Source: JAUSIF01 sp963711595
Lineage (GTDB): Bacteria; Pseudomonadota; Alphaproteobacteria; Rhizobiales; Xanthobacteraceae
Length of the DNA stretch: 64,000 nt
Assembly (NCBI GenBank): GCA_963711595.1
Contig: CAVQER010000005.1
Coordinates: 310,001 to 374,000, forward strand
Reading direction: 5' to 3'
In this document: positions 7,996 to 18,034 of the stretch, piece after piece
Layout of the letters: every line of letters begins with the position of its first letter
Position numbering within the stretch: the first letter of the stretch is position 1
The notes under the pieces: generated by a model
What the model saw: only the letters and a program-made list of their open reading frames with translations
Databases searched by the model: none
What the model was told of the DNA's origin: nothing
Made by a program: the position numbers and the translations under genes

Positions 7996-10539
7996 TCAGC
8001 CGATCATTCGAGGAAATCCGTGCACAAGGAGCAAACCAAACAGTCCCTGCCCGACGGTGTAATAGGTCATCAGCGCCGTACACTCGAACGTTACGCGTCG
8101 CTCCGCGTCGAGTTTGCCGGCGAAGTAGCGCGCGATGGTGAACAGGCACATGATCGCGGCCGTTGCCACTACCTGGAAATTAAGTGCGCTCGAAAGATAG
8201 ACCATCGCACCGTATGAGCTTGCGGAGGGGCGCAAGCCGCTCTGCCAGTGCGCCGCAATCTCAAGCGCAAGGCTGGTCGCGAGAAGAGCCCCCGTCGCCA
8301 ATAGCAAGAGCGGAACCAGAATGCTGCGCGCCCCGGCCCTCGGCAGCAGGCGATCGCCGGCGCCAATCATGAGTGCGCTCGCGACCAAAGCGATCGCCGA
8401 AGCGACCGGCCAGTTCACGGATGGCAGGGAGACGGACGCGAGCGGCGGCCAGACCTGCGGAGAAACCGCCCACAGATACAAATAAGAAAACACGTAGGCG
8501 AAGTAGAGCGACCCCGCGACGAGCATGAGCACCACCATCGCCCACCACGAGTGCGATGAAGAACCGGACGCATAGGTCGGAAGTTTCCAGCCGCCGCCCA
8601 CTTCGACGCGCGCACGCGATGCAGGCGGATCGAGTTGCCATGTCCACACGAGGCACGCGATCACCGCGAGCACCCCGCAAACGATGGCCGGGATGACGAC
8701 CTTGACGGTGAGAAGGAGAAAGCAAGCCGCGGTGAACACGGCGGCGAGCACGTGCGCCCATCCGGGACCGGGCATGCGAAGGATATATTGCGGCTCCGCG
8801 TCGATCGCCGACGTCATCAGCGTCTCGCGTCCGCCTGTCGGCGCATTCGGCAAGTAGTGCGCTCCCGCTTCTACTTCTTTGCTCAAGCCCGGTTGGTCCC
8901 AAAGCGGATCGCGGCTCTTCACATGCGGGATGCTGCGCGTGGAATACACATCGTTCGGCAGCCATTCGAGCGTGCCGGCGTCCCAAGGATTCTCGTGCCG
9001 GCTCTTTCCGAACCGGAAGCGGAGCAGAAGATCGATCACGAACAGTAGAACGCCGGCAGCCAGCACGAAGGCGCCGACGGTCGAGATCATGTTCAGCATG
9101 CCCCAGCCCATTTCGGCCGAGTAGGTCCAGACCCGACGCGGCATTCCAAGCAGGCCGGTGAGGTGCATCGGCAGAAACGAGATATTGAATCCCGCGAACA
9201 TAAGCCCAAACACCCAACGGCCGACGCGTTCGGAAAGCATGTTCCGGCTCACGAGGGGCGCCCAGTAGTACAAGGTCGCGAACAGCGGAAAGACCATTCC
9301 CCCGATCAGCACGTAGTGGAAATGCGCGACGATGAAGTAAGTGTCGTGCGCCTGCCAGTCGAACGGGACCATGGCCACCATGACCCCGGTAAGACCGCCG
9401 ATCGTGAAGATGAAAAGAAAGCCCAGCACGAAGAGCGATGCAGTCGTCATCCGCATCCGCCGCCTTCCCGCCGCGATCGTCGCGATCCATGAAAAGAACT
9501 GAATGCCGGAAGGTATCGCGACGGCCATGCTCGCTGCCGAGAAGAAGCTCAGGCTCAGCGCCGGAATGCCGGTGGTGAACATGTGGTGCACCCACAGGCC
9601 GAAGCTGAAGAAGCCAGTCGCGATCAGCGCCACGACGATCAGCTGGTATCCGACGAGCGGCGTGCGGACCATGGTCGGGACGATCATCGACACGAGCCCC
9701 GCCGCTGGAAGGAAGATGATGTAGACCTCGGGGTGGCCGAAGAACCAGAACAGGTGCTGCCACAAGAGGGCGTCCCCGCCCCTCTCCGCGGCGAAGAACG
9801 GCCAGCCGAACGAGCGTTCGATTTCCAGCATCATCGTCGCAAGAATCACGGCGGGAAACGCGAAGATGATCATCCCGGCGAAGATCAGCATCGACCACGC
9901 GAAGATCGGCATCTTCACGAGCGACATGCCCGGTGGCCGGGTGCGCAGAGTGCCGACCACGATTTCGACTGCGCCGGCGATTGCGGAAATCTCGATAAAG
10001 CCGATGCCGAGCAGCCAGAAATCGGCGCTGTCACCCGGTGAATACTTCTCGAGCGTGAGCGGCGGGTACATGAACCAGCCGCCGCGCGGCGCGAGGTCGT
10101 AGAAAATCGTCGAGAAGAAAACGAACCCGCCGATCAGATACGCCCAGATCGCAAATGCGCTCAGGCGCGGAAACGGCAGGTCGCGCGCAGCAAGCATCTG
10201 CGGCAGCAGCATTACCCCCAGTGCTTCCGCCGCCGGCACCGCGAACAGAAACATCATCGTCGTCCCGTGCACGGTGAACATCTGATTGTACAAATCCTGG
10301 CTCAGGAACGTGTTGTCCGGGACCGCCAGTTGCGTGCGCATCAGAAGCGCGAGCACGCCGGCAAGCAGAAAGAACACGAAGGCGGCGCCCAGATAGACGG
10401 GGCCGATGATCATGTTGTTCACGGCGGTGAGCATGCGGAACCCCCGCGGCGTCGCCCAGACGCGCTTGAGCTCTTCCAGCTCGCCCGCCGGACGCGGCAG
10501 CTTGTTCGGCAGCTCTGTTTCGTTTGCCTTCGATTTCAT
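7996..10539 (-). CDS. ctaD: Cytochrome c oxidase subunit I fused to subunit III
   Basis: 847 residues. The first ~550 are subunit I: low-spin haem ligand His in 'FTVHGTTMMF', the CuB/Tyr motif 'GHPEVY' with the A1-type glutamate, the CuB His pair in 'WVHHMFTTG', and 'VAHFHYVLIGG' with the haem ligands. After a soluble linker ('WEWLP'-like region, then 'LRMPGPGWAHVL') the last ~270 residues form a subunit III-like bundle. It is the catalytic subunit of a haem-copper oxidase reducing O2 to water in the inner membrane. The ATG at 10539 overlaps the stop of ctaC as ATGA; a longer in-frame reading upstream lies within ctaC and was discarded. I/III fusions are known in caa3-type oxidases. Confidence 0.93.
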   Translation of the reverse strand: MKSKANETELPNKLPRPAGELEELKRVWATPRGFRMLTAVNNMIIGPVYLGAAFVFFLLAGVLALLMRTQLAVPDNTFLSQDLYNQMFTVHGTTMMFLFAVPAAEALGVMLLPQMLAARDLPFPRLSAFAIWAYLIGGFVFFSTIFYDLAPRGGWFMYPPLTLEKYSPGDSADFWLLGIGFIEISAIAGAVEIVVGTLRTRPPGMSLVKMPIFAWSMLIFAGMIIFAFPAVILATMMLEIERSFGWPFFAAERGGDALLWQHLFWFFGHPEVYIIFLPAAGLVSMIVPTMVRTPLVGYQLIVVALIATGFFSFGLWVHHMFTTGIPALSLSFFSAASMAVAIPSGIQFFSWIATIAAGRRRMRMTTASLFVLGFLFIFTIGGLTGVMVAMVPFDWQAHDTYFIVAHFHYVLIGGMVFPLFATLYYWAPLVSRNMLSERVGRWVFGLMFAGFNISFLPMHLTGLLGMPRRVWTYSAEMGWGMLNMISTVGAFVLAAGVLLFVIDLLLRFRFGKSRHENPWDAGTLEWLPNDVYSTRSIPHVKSRDPLWDQPGLSKEVEAGAHYLPNAPTGGRETLMTSAIDAEPQYILRMPGPGWAHVLAAVFTAACFLLLTVKVVIPAIVCGVLAVIACLVWTWQLDPPASRARVEVGGGWKLPTYASGSSSHSWWAMVVLMLVAGSLYFAYVFSYLYLWAVSPQVWPPLASVSLPSVNWPVASAIALVASALMIGAGDRLLPRAGARSILVPLLLLATGALLATSLALEIAAHWQSGLRPSASSYGAMVYLSSALNFQVVATAAIMCLFTIARYFAGKLDAERRVTFECTALMTYYTVGQGLFGLLLVHGFPRMIG

Positions 10540-11522
10540 TTGAGGTTCGCGAGGTAGGCGGAGATTGCAGCGAGCTCTTGCTCGTTGAAGATTCCGTAGG
10601 GCGGCATGCGGTTCTCCGGCTTGATGTGCTGGTTGTCGCGGATCCACCGCGCGAACGATCCGGCATCGTTCGGAAGCGCCGCGGCGGCAAGCGACATGCG
10701 TCCTCCGACATGGGTGAGGTCGGGGCCAATCCGTCCCGTTGCAGCGCTACCGCGCACCGCGTGACAGGCACCGCAGCCGCTCGCGTGGAACAGCCGCTCG
10801 CCCGGCGTTTCAGCACGGCTCGCCGGCTGTGCGCCGGCCGCCTCGCGGGCGAGCCAGGCTGAAAACTCCTTCTCGCTCGACGCGACAACGTAGAAAGACA
10901 TCAATGCATGCGCGCCGCCGCAGTATTCGGCGCACTGCCCACGGCTAACGCCAGGCTTCGACGCCATTACGCGCATGCGCGTCGTCCGACCCGGAATCAT
11001 GTCGAGCTTGCCGGCGAGCGTCGGAATCCAGAGACTATGAATGACATCCGCAGACGTAAGTTCGAGGGTGACCGGCTGACCGACCGGAATGCGGAGTTCG
11101 TTCGCCGATTCGACACGGCGCCCGTCCGGCATCTGGTACGTGACACGCCACCACCATTGCTCGCCGACGACCGAGATCCGCAAAGCCGTCTCGGCAGGTG
11201 CGGATGCGTTGGCGCCCATGACGAGGAAACCGTAGCCAAGCAGCGCAGTCAGCACGAGGACCGGAAAAATGATTCCGGCGCCGACCACGAGAGCCTCGCT
11301 CGCGATCGCGCGCCGCCAACGTGCAGGACCAAACATGGCGATCAGCGTCAACACGATCAGGGCGAGCGTGATCGCGACTGCCCCCCAAGTCATCACCCAG
11401 AACAAAAGTGAGATTCTTTCCGCTTCGGGTCCGATGGGCGCAAGCGCCGACTGCATCTCGCGGCATCCCGCAGCGAACAACGGCCCCATGGCGACAGCAC
11501 CCGCCTTGATTGCCCGCCTCAT
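10536..11522 (-). CDS. ctaC: Cytochrome c oxidase subunit II with C-terminal cytochrome c domain (caa3 type)
   Basis: 328 residues. The N-terminus ends in a lipobox-like 'LFAAGC', so it is probably a lipoprotein, followed by two membrane helices. The cupredoxin domain has the full CuA set: 'HSLWIP' and 'QCAEYCGGAHALM'. A C-terminal cytochrome c domain carries 'CGACH' and a methionine ligand in 'NRMPPYG'. It accepts electrons from soluble or membrane cytochrome c and passes them through CuA to subunit I. The ATG at 11522 overlaps the preceding gene's stop (ATGA), which decides the start. It sits between the triheme cytochrome and the fused catalytic subunit gene. Confidence 0.93.
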   Translation of the reverse strand: MRRAIKAGAVAMGPLFAAGCREMQSALAPIGPEAERISLLFWVMTWGAVAITLALIVLTLIAMFGPARWRRAIASEALVVGAGIIFPVLVLTALLGYGFLVMGANASAPAETALRISVVGEQWWWRVTYQMPDGRRVESANELRIPVGQPVTLELTSADVIHSLWIPTLAGKLDMIPGRTTRMRVMASKPGVSRGQCAEYCGGAHALMSFYVVASSEKEFSAWLAREAAGAQPASRAETPGERLFHASGCGACHAVRGSAATGRIGPDLTHVGGRMSLAAAALPNDAGSFARWIRDNQHIKPENRMPPYGIFNEQELAAISAYLANLK

Positions 11523-12673
11523 CGCGCATCTCCCGAAACCGTGACGGGCGCCGCGCGTATGTCGTCGGAAAGATTGCGGCCCTCGAAATACGCGGCCACG
11601 TCCTCGATTTGAGCGTCGGACAGACGCCGCGCGATCGGCGCCATGATCGCACCCTGCACCGTCTGCGCACGGTGGCCGGCACGCCATAGCTTCAGCTGTT
11701 GGATCAGGTAGGCGGCCGGTTGTCCGGACAGCAGCGGAAAACTTTCAGCGCTCCGTCCGGCATGACATCCAAGACAAGGTGGAATGCCGTCGCGAACGAC
11801 CCCTTCATTTGCGATCCGACGTCCCCGTTCGATCGGTTCGATCGATGCTGCGGGCCGTGCGTGCTCCTGCCTACGCGCCCGCGCATAGTGGGCCGCGATC
11901 GCCGCTCGCTCGTTCTCGTCGAGAACGATCGCCTGCGGCTGCATTGTTCCGCTCTGGCGAGTGCCGTTCGCATAGTCCTTCAGCGCACGTTCGAGATATG
12001 CAGCCGTCTGACCTGAAAGCTGCGGAACGAGCCGGCTCTGCGGCGGCGAGGACTCGTCGCCGTGGCAACGCGCGCATTCGGTGATGAGCGCGGACTGCCG
12101 GTCGTAGTGGGGCAGATCGAGCGATGCGGCCTTCTCTCGGTCCCGCCCCCCTTCTGCCATTGAGCGGTACTCGTCCACGCTCATCTGCGGCAGCTGACGA
12201 AGGAACGCCACCATCGCCCAGACTTCATCATCGCGCGCCTGCCCCGGCCATGCCGGCATGCCCGTGTACTTGATGCCGTGCTTCACGATCCAGAACAACT
12301 CGACGTCCGACCAGGTATGCGCGGTGAGCGAGAGCCGCGGCGGCGACGGCAACATCTGCTCGACGATCGGACTCTTCGATTCTCCCGGCGCGCTGTGACA
12401 TGGGGCGCATCCACGCAAAAAGTGTCCTGCACCGAGTTGGACGAGATCCGGATCGTCCAGCGGCGGCGGCCGGGGCGCAAACCAGCTGTGTGTCGCGATC
12501 GATCGCTTCATCGCGAACTCGAGAATTTGCCGCGTGATCTCCCAATGCCCGCGGCTCGCGGCGACGCTGTACACGCCCGATGTCATGACCACGACGCCAA
12601 GTACGGCCAACGCGATCAGCGCGGTGGCGGCGCCGGCGAGCATCGCTCGGAGGTCTCGGCGAGCTGGCCACAT
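11519..12673 (-). CDS. Membrane-anchored triheme cytochrome c
   Basis: 384 residues with one N-terminal anchor helix ('AALIALAVLGVVVM' region) and three haem-binding motifs, CAPCH, CARCH and CLGCH, in three successive class I cytochrome c domains (~85-190, ~205-285, ~295-375). Methionines suitable as sixth ligands follow ('YTGMPAW', 'SGTMQPQ', 'GAIMAPIA'). It lies two bases after ctaG and overlaps ctaC by four bases, so it is co-translated with the oxidase. The likely role is to feed electrons to the CuA/cytochrome c subunit from the bc1 complex or a dehydrogenase in the periplasm. A GTG-initiated longer reading into ctaG is possible but unnecessary. Confidence 0.88.
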   Translation of the reverse strand: MWPARRDLRAMLAGAATALIALAVLGVVVMTSGVYSVAASRGHWEITRQILEFAMKRSIATHSWFAPRPPPLDDPDLVQLGAGHFLRGCAPCHSAPGESKSPIVEQMLPSPPRLSLTAHTWSDVELFWIVKHGIKYTGMPAWPGQARDDEVWAMVAFLRQLPQMSVDEYRSMAEGGRDREKAASLDLPHYDRQSALITECARCHGDESSPPQSRLVPQLSGQTAAYLERALKDYANGTRQSGTMQPQAIVLDENERAAIAAHYARARRQEHARPAASIEPIERGRRIANEGVVRDGIPPCLGCHAGRSAESFPLLSGQPAAYLIQQLKLWRAGHRAQTVQGAIMAPIARRLSDAQIEDVAAYFEGRNLSDDIRAAPVTVSGDAR

Positions 12674-12675
12674 CG

Positions 12676-13404
12676 TTACCGCACGGACATTGATCGCGAT
12701 GGAATTGTTGCTGGCGCTTCCTCGCGCGCCGCGACCTCGCGAAGCCATTGCGCCGCGATCACGACGGCCGCCGCGACGTAGGAGAGCGGGCAGACGACAA
12801 GCATCAGCAGCCCCGCGAGGTGCTGGTCGGCCAGTTGGTCGACAACGCCGCCGCCATGTGCCTGGCCGAGCTCATGACCGCCATAGAAAAAGCGCGGGGC
12901 AAACACGAGCAGAACCGCCAACAGGCAAAAGAGCTTGCCGCTCATGAGCAACGCGAACAGCGCGCGCCACCTCGCGGCCCCGCGTTGGGCGAGCACCGCG
13001 CACCAGAACCAGAGCGCCGACGCAAACAGCGCGGCTTGCATAAAGTAGTGCAGCGGGGGGCTTGCGGAGGCGGCTTGCAGCAGCGGCGGCGCGTGGGCCG
13101 CCCACAACAATGTCATCTGACCCACCGTTGCCGCCGTAAGGCCGGCACCCGAAGCCGCGGGTAGATCGATGCCGTTTCGCGCCATGACGAGCACGAATGC
13201 CGGCGCGATCGCATTCATCAGCCAGATGTGCACGCACATATGGCTCGTGATCGGGCCGAGCGGAATCGCCGCGACCGCAAGCAATCCGCCGGCGGCGAGC
13301 AAAAAAATTGCGGCGAGACATGCCGCAAGAGTTGGGCTGGCAACGGTGGCAAGGCCGGTACTAGCGTTTTCCGGTCTGAAGCGCGCCTGCCCTGGATCGC
13401 GCAC
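12676..13404 (-). CDS. ctaG: Caa3-type cytochrome oxidase assembly protein CtaG family
   Basis: 242 residues, about six or seven membrane helices. The His-rich motif 'SHMCVHIWLMN' and the later 'LWAAHAPP' and 'QHLAGLLML' segments are typical of the Caa3_CtaG family, distinct from the Cox11-type CtaG, thought to help insert copper into caa3 oxidases. I chose a GTG start at 13404 because GGAGG lies five bases ahead; a longer open frame upstream would run across the divergent promoter region and the opposite gene. It is first in the minus-strand oxidase operon. Confidence 0.82.
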   Translation of the reverse strand: MRDPGQARFRPENASTGLATVASPTLAACLAAIFLLAAGGLLAVAAIPLGPITSHMCVHIWLMNAIAPAFVLVMARNGIDLPAASGAGLTAATVGQMTLLWAAHAPPLLQAASASPPLHYFMQAALFASALWFWCAVLAQRGAARWRALFALLMSGKLFCLLAVLLVFAPRFFYGGHELGQAHGGGVVDQLADQHLAGLLMLVVCPLSYVAAAVVIAAQWLREVAAREEAPATIPSRSMSVR

Positions 13405-13528
13405 AACCGCCTCCGAAAGCGGAAAAACGCCGCCGGTGGGAACAAGTTCCCCGCCGTCACGGGGGCGCCGCAGGAAATGTGCTATAGTCAGGGCAACAAT
13501 AAAAAGAAAAAAAGACGGAGGGACGCCT

Positions 13529-16500
13529 TTGGGGGGCAGACGGGCGCTGCGCGCGCCGCCCCGTTGTCGGCGCGCGGGGCTGGCAATAGCTCGCAAGGCT
13601 GCGACTTGCGTTGCCGCCTCGGCGTTTTCCATTGCCGCTCTGATGTTCGTATGCGGCGCAACCGCTTCTGCCCAGGATTCCTCGCGCGCCATTCTCGGAC
13701 CGGGCAATGCCGTGGTCACCGGTTTCTCCGGCGTGCGTCCGCCCGCGCCGCCGCTGCCGCCGCGCGTAGATCCGATCGAGCGGACATTTATCGATCTCGA
13801 CGGTCCTTCGGCACGCATCATCAATCTCGATGCACTGCTCGGGGCGCCTGCCGCACAACACGTACCGGCACCGAAGCCGTTCTCCGTCACCGCCGTCCAA
13901 GTCGGTCAGGTATTTTCAGTTGCGCTCGACGACGCCACGCCGCCCAACATCTATCTCGCAGCCACCTCCGCCTATGGTCTGCCAATCGTCGTGCCTGATG
14001 GCGACGGGGACGGCCGGCCCGATCGTTCGCGCCGCGGCGGTCCCAACGCGAATTTCATGCCGGGCCTGTTCGGGCCGGTGACCGTGAATGGCGGACCAGG
14101 ATCGATCTGGAAGATCGACGGTCGAACCGGCACGGGTTCTCTGTTCGCGAACGTCACGCTCGACGGCGTGCCCAATTCCGGCGCGGCACTCGGCGGTCTC
14201 GCTTTCGATCCCGGCTCACGCCAGGTGTTCGTTGCCGACCGCAACACCGGCATGATCCATCGCTTCATGCTCGACGGCTCCGATCGCGGCCGGTTCGATC
14301 ACGGTGCGGACGCGCTACGCGCCGCGGGTCTCGCGCAAGTCCCGTTCGATCCTCGCAACCAACTCGATGTGACGAACCCCGCCTTCGACAGCGGCAATCC
14401 GGGAACGTGGGCTTACGCGCCGCCAGCGCGCCGCGATCTTCGGCCTGGCCGTGCATAGCGGCCGGCTGTTTTACGCTGTCGCTGCCGGTCTCCAGATCTG
14501 GTCGGTGTCGATCGCGCGAGACGGCGGATTCGGATCGGATGCGCGACTCGAGCTCAACGTGCCACCCGGAGGGAGCGTCGCCGAAATCTCAAACATCGTG
14601 TTCGACGATCAGGACCACATGGTTGTCGCGGAGCGTGGTGCGCCGACGGGGGCGTACGACTATGTGGCGCTGGCCGCAGCTGGCGAGAACCGCGTGCTGC
14701 GCTTCCGACTGAAGCGGCCCGACGATCCACCGGGCCCCGGGCTTTGGCATCCGGTCGCGGAGGAGTATGCGATCGGCTTTCCGCCGAACTTCCGCAACGA
14801 CAACGGTGGTCTTGCCATCGGCTATGGCTATGGCGCGAACGGCGCGGTCAACCGTTTGGTGTGCGGAGGCACGTTGTGGAGCACCGGCGAACAACTCCGC
14901 AACGCGCGCGATCCCGCGATCGTCGCCCGTCTGCAGGCGCGCGAGCAGCTCGTCGTCAACGGCCTGCAGGGCAACGCGGTCGATCTGGTGCGGCCGCAGA
15001 ACGAACCGCCGTTCCAGTCCTATTTCATCGATTACGACAACCGTTTCGACGATCCCGCCGCAAGAGGTCACCTCGGAGACGTAGAGATCTGGCGCGTTTG
15101 TGCGCGCGCGGCAGCGCCACTGTTGCCAGTGTCAGAGCCGGTAGTACCCGCGCTCGTGTGTCCGGCGGGTTGGCTCAATGTTGGCGGCGAGTGCGTGACC
15201 GGACAAGCCTGTCCAGCAGGTACCACGTTCGAAGACGGCTGCTGCGTCTACAAGGAATGCCCGCCGAGCTACGTCAGCATCGGCGGCCGATGCGTGCCGC
15301 CGCCTGTCATTTGCAAGGTCGGCGAGACGTATGCGAACGGACGGTGCGCGCCGGCCGTGTGTCCGCCCGGGCCTCGTGGTCACGCCGCCGAAGAACGGGA
15401 CAAACGGACCGAGCGTGCCCTCAATATTGAAGAGCGGTGGCGCGACGAACGGCTTGGTGACAAATGGTCAAGCGACGGGCGAGCTTCGCCCTCTCTGCCC
15501 CGACGGGAAGCCGGCGGTGGACGGTCGATGCCCGCCTGCCGGCGACGGCGGCAAAAAGATTTGTGCAGGTTATTGCGGGTGCCCGGCGGGGAGCAAAGCC
15601 GACGCGAACGGCAACTGCGTCCGAACTCCGCCCATCGTCGACGAGTGCCCGCGCGGTACTGTCCAGGTATGCCGCGGCGAGGCGCCAAATCTCATATGCA
15701 GCTGCGCAAAGCCACCGCCCGTGACCGACGACTGCACGCGGGCCGACCAACTCCGCGGTCTCTGCGTCCCGCCGCCTCCACCGGCCAGCGGCTGCCCCGA
15801 AGGCACTTCGCTCGTTTGCAATGAGCGCGACCGATGCAGCTGCCAGCCACAGGGCGCGACGCCGCCGCCCACAACGATCACCTGCCCGCGCGACACCGTC
15901 AAAGTATGCCGTGGAGATTCCCCGGATGAAACGAAGGACTGCGGTTGCACGCCGATAACCCCACCGCCACCGCCGCCCGCCGAATGTGCCTTCCCCAACG
16001 TTGTGGTGGACGGCGTGTGTTGCAAGCAGAGTGACTACCTGGCCGGTACGTGCGGCGCGAAGCCGCCTTCAACGCCTCCGATCCGGGGCGACTGTTCGAT
16101 TCGGGATCAACTGCGCGGCGCTTGTGTTCCGACCGCCCCGCCGCCGGTAACCGCCGACTGCACGAGGCAACGGCAGCTCCGCGGTGAATGCCTTCCGGCG
16201 CCACCAACGACGCAACCGCCGACTGACCCGCCGGGTGCGCAGCTCGGCTATTGTCCTTCCCTGTTCCGGATGGTCGGCACCTCCTGCTGTAATTTGCTGA
16301 CCGCGAACCAGTGCATGCCGCGCGCGCCCGGCGGCACATGTCCGTCCAAATACACCCCTGTCGGTGATGGGGTTTCGGCACAATGCTGTGTCCAATCGGC
16401 GATTAAGTGCACGGTGAGATCGGCGAACACGTCCTGTCCGGCCGGCGAGGTACCGATCGAGGACGGTGCGGTTTCGGCGTGCTGTCGAGAAGACCCCGCC

Positions 16501-17178
16501 GGCAGTTGCACCCCGCCATCAACACCGTCGCCGCCGAGCTACGAGGTCACCACTCCAATTACGGGAGGGAAATGTGGTGGTTGGGTTTGGGTACCTATCG
16601 TTGGGTTTATTTGCTCGGTGTTGCCCACCGTACCCCCGCCGGCTTTGAGTTGCGCCAGGGACGCTGACTGTCCTTCTGACAAGGCCTGTGTGAACAGCGT
16701 GTGTAGAGAGCGGTCTGTGCAGCCCAACGCAGTGCCAGCTAGCGGGGCTTGTCAGCCGCCGTTGATTCCAGCGAGCGGAACGTGCTGCGCGCCTGAAGCC
16801 GTCGCCGCCGGCACCTGCGGCGCGCCACCGCCACCGCCGCCGCCCAGCGGCTGTCCGGCCGGCTTGTTCCTGAGCAACGACGGCAAGACGTGCTGCACAA
16901 AGGAGCAGATAACGCGCGAGACGTGCGGCACCCCACCGCCCGCCGCTCCGCAGAAGGCCAAGACGACAACGAAGCCAAAAACGATACCGACAAAGCCGAG
17001 GGAAATCGTGTGCCAGAAGGGATTCCACCTGGAAGGTGGTCGCTGCGTGGCGGATGCCAAGCCACAGGCCACCCCTGGATTTGATTTTCAGATCGGGATC
17101 GGCATCGGCGGCGGACGTCGTGGCGGCAGCCCGGGCGGTGGCGCACCCAAGCCGCCGAGTCCGCCAAGACCGAATTGA
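13529..17178 (+). CDS. Very large secreted protein, propeller-like N-terminus and Cys/Pro-rich C-terminus, two frameshifts
   Basis: About 1215 residues if two one-base shifts are bridged, near 14,420 and in the ccgcccggg run at ~15,369. A TTG start with GGAGG eight bases ahead gives a clear Sec signal peptide ending 'ATASAQ'. Residues ~20-530 hold repeated short strands such as 'GGLAFDPGSRQVFVADR', suggesting a beta-propeller. The rest is a run of cysteine modules ('CPAGWLNVGGECV', 'CPPSYVSIGGRCV', 'DCTRADQLRGLCVPPPPP') separated by proline stretches, with a Gly-rich tail. No catalytic motif is visible. It is probably an extracellular or cell-surface, disulphide-rich protein. Divergent from the oxidase operon. 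I do not recognise a named family. Confidence 0.7.
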
Positions 17179-17218
17179 CGCGCCGCGACGGCGCTCGCTC
17201 GCAGAGGCGGGAGGAGGC

Positions 17219-17971
17219 TCAGCGCTTCTTGCTTGCGATCGTCGCGTCGAGGGCGATGTACTCCTTGCAGGTCGTACCGCCGCACACCGACTTGATCGCT
17301 TCCAGATCTTTTTGCGCCTTGACCAGGTCGCCCTGCTCCGCGCGCAACATTCCGTAATACGACAGCGTCAGCAGGTGTTTGGGATTGCCGGCCAACGCCT
17401 TCTCGTACCATCCGCTCGCTTCGGCGGGGTATCCGAGTTTGTTGAGCGCGAGGCCGACATATGCAGCGACGTCGGGATGCTCGTCGAAGCCGAGCGCGCG
17501 CAACGCCGCAATCCCGGCTTCATACTTTCCGGCAAGAACGAGATCGCGCGCCGCCGCGAATTTTTGGGCCGGGTCCTGTTGCCGCGCAGCTTGCGGCGTT
17601 GACGGCGGGGCCGCGGGTGGTGACGCCGGCGCCACTTGCTTCGCCGGCTGCTCCTTCGTCGCTGCGGGTGGTGAGGCCGGCGCGACTTGCTTGGCCGGCT
17701 GCTCCTTCGTCGCTGCGGGATCCGGCCGCGGCTTCGATGCCGTGCTCGGCGTCGCCTTCGTAGGCACTTTCGACGGCGTCGTCTGGGTCGAACTGTCTTG
17801 GGCGCAGCTGTCACCCCTTCCGCTCTTGCTTTGATTGCATTGCTCGAGGGTTTGAAAGCGGCACAGCGAGCTTCCGTCGCGCGTCACCAGGCACCAAGTG
17901 GCCGCGTTGACCGGCGCGGTCAGCAGGAGGGTGGTGACCGAGATCGCAGCGCAAAACGAAACACGGCGCAT
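17219..17971 (-). CDS. Exported DUF3551-like protein with TPR domain
   Basis: 250 residues. A signal peptide ('TTLLLTAPVNAA') is followed by 'TWCLVTRDGSSLCRF' and a second Cys pair, the pattern of the short rhizobial DUF3551 proteins. A Pro/Ala/Lys linker contains two identical 17-residue units (AATKEQPAKQVAPASPP). The C-terminal ~110 residues are helical TPR-like repeats ('YVGLALNKLGYPAEASGWY') with a CGGTTC cysteine pair near the end. A strong AAGGAG lies upstream of the ATG. It converges on the large Cys-rich gene. A scaffold role in the periplasm is likely; specific function is unknown. Confidence 0.78.
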   Translation of the reverse strand: MRRVSFCAAISVTTLLLTAPVNAATWCLVTRDGSSLCRFQTLEQCNQSKSGRGDSCAQDSSTQTTPSKVPTKATPSTASKPRPDPAATKEQPAKQVAPASPPAATKEQPAKQVAPASPPAAPPSTPQAARQQDPAQKFAAARDLVLAGKYEAGIAALRALGFDEHPDVAAYVGLALNKLGYPAEASGWYEKALAGNPKHLLTLSYYGMLRAEQGDLVKAQKDLEAIKSVCGGTTCKEYIALDATIASKKR

Positions 17972-18034
17972 TGGACGCTCCTTCGGTCGATGACGACTTC
18001 GCCATCAAACATCAAGAATATCGCGCAGTACCCG

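Noticed and set aside
8261..9898. A 545-codon frame on the minus strand within the oxidase gene
   Set aside because: A shifted frame of the fused subunit I-III gene; the real frame carries all copper and haem ligands.
13470..13528. A TATAGT box upstream of the large secreted gene as its promoter
   Set aside because: The -10-like box is present but no convincing -35 lies at the right distance.
14415..15372. Programmed frameshifting in the large Cys-rich protein
   Set aside because: Both shifts are in GC runs without a slippery heptamer or a stem placed after it, and similar shifts occur in unrelated genes of the window, so sequence error is simpler.
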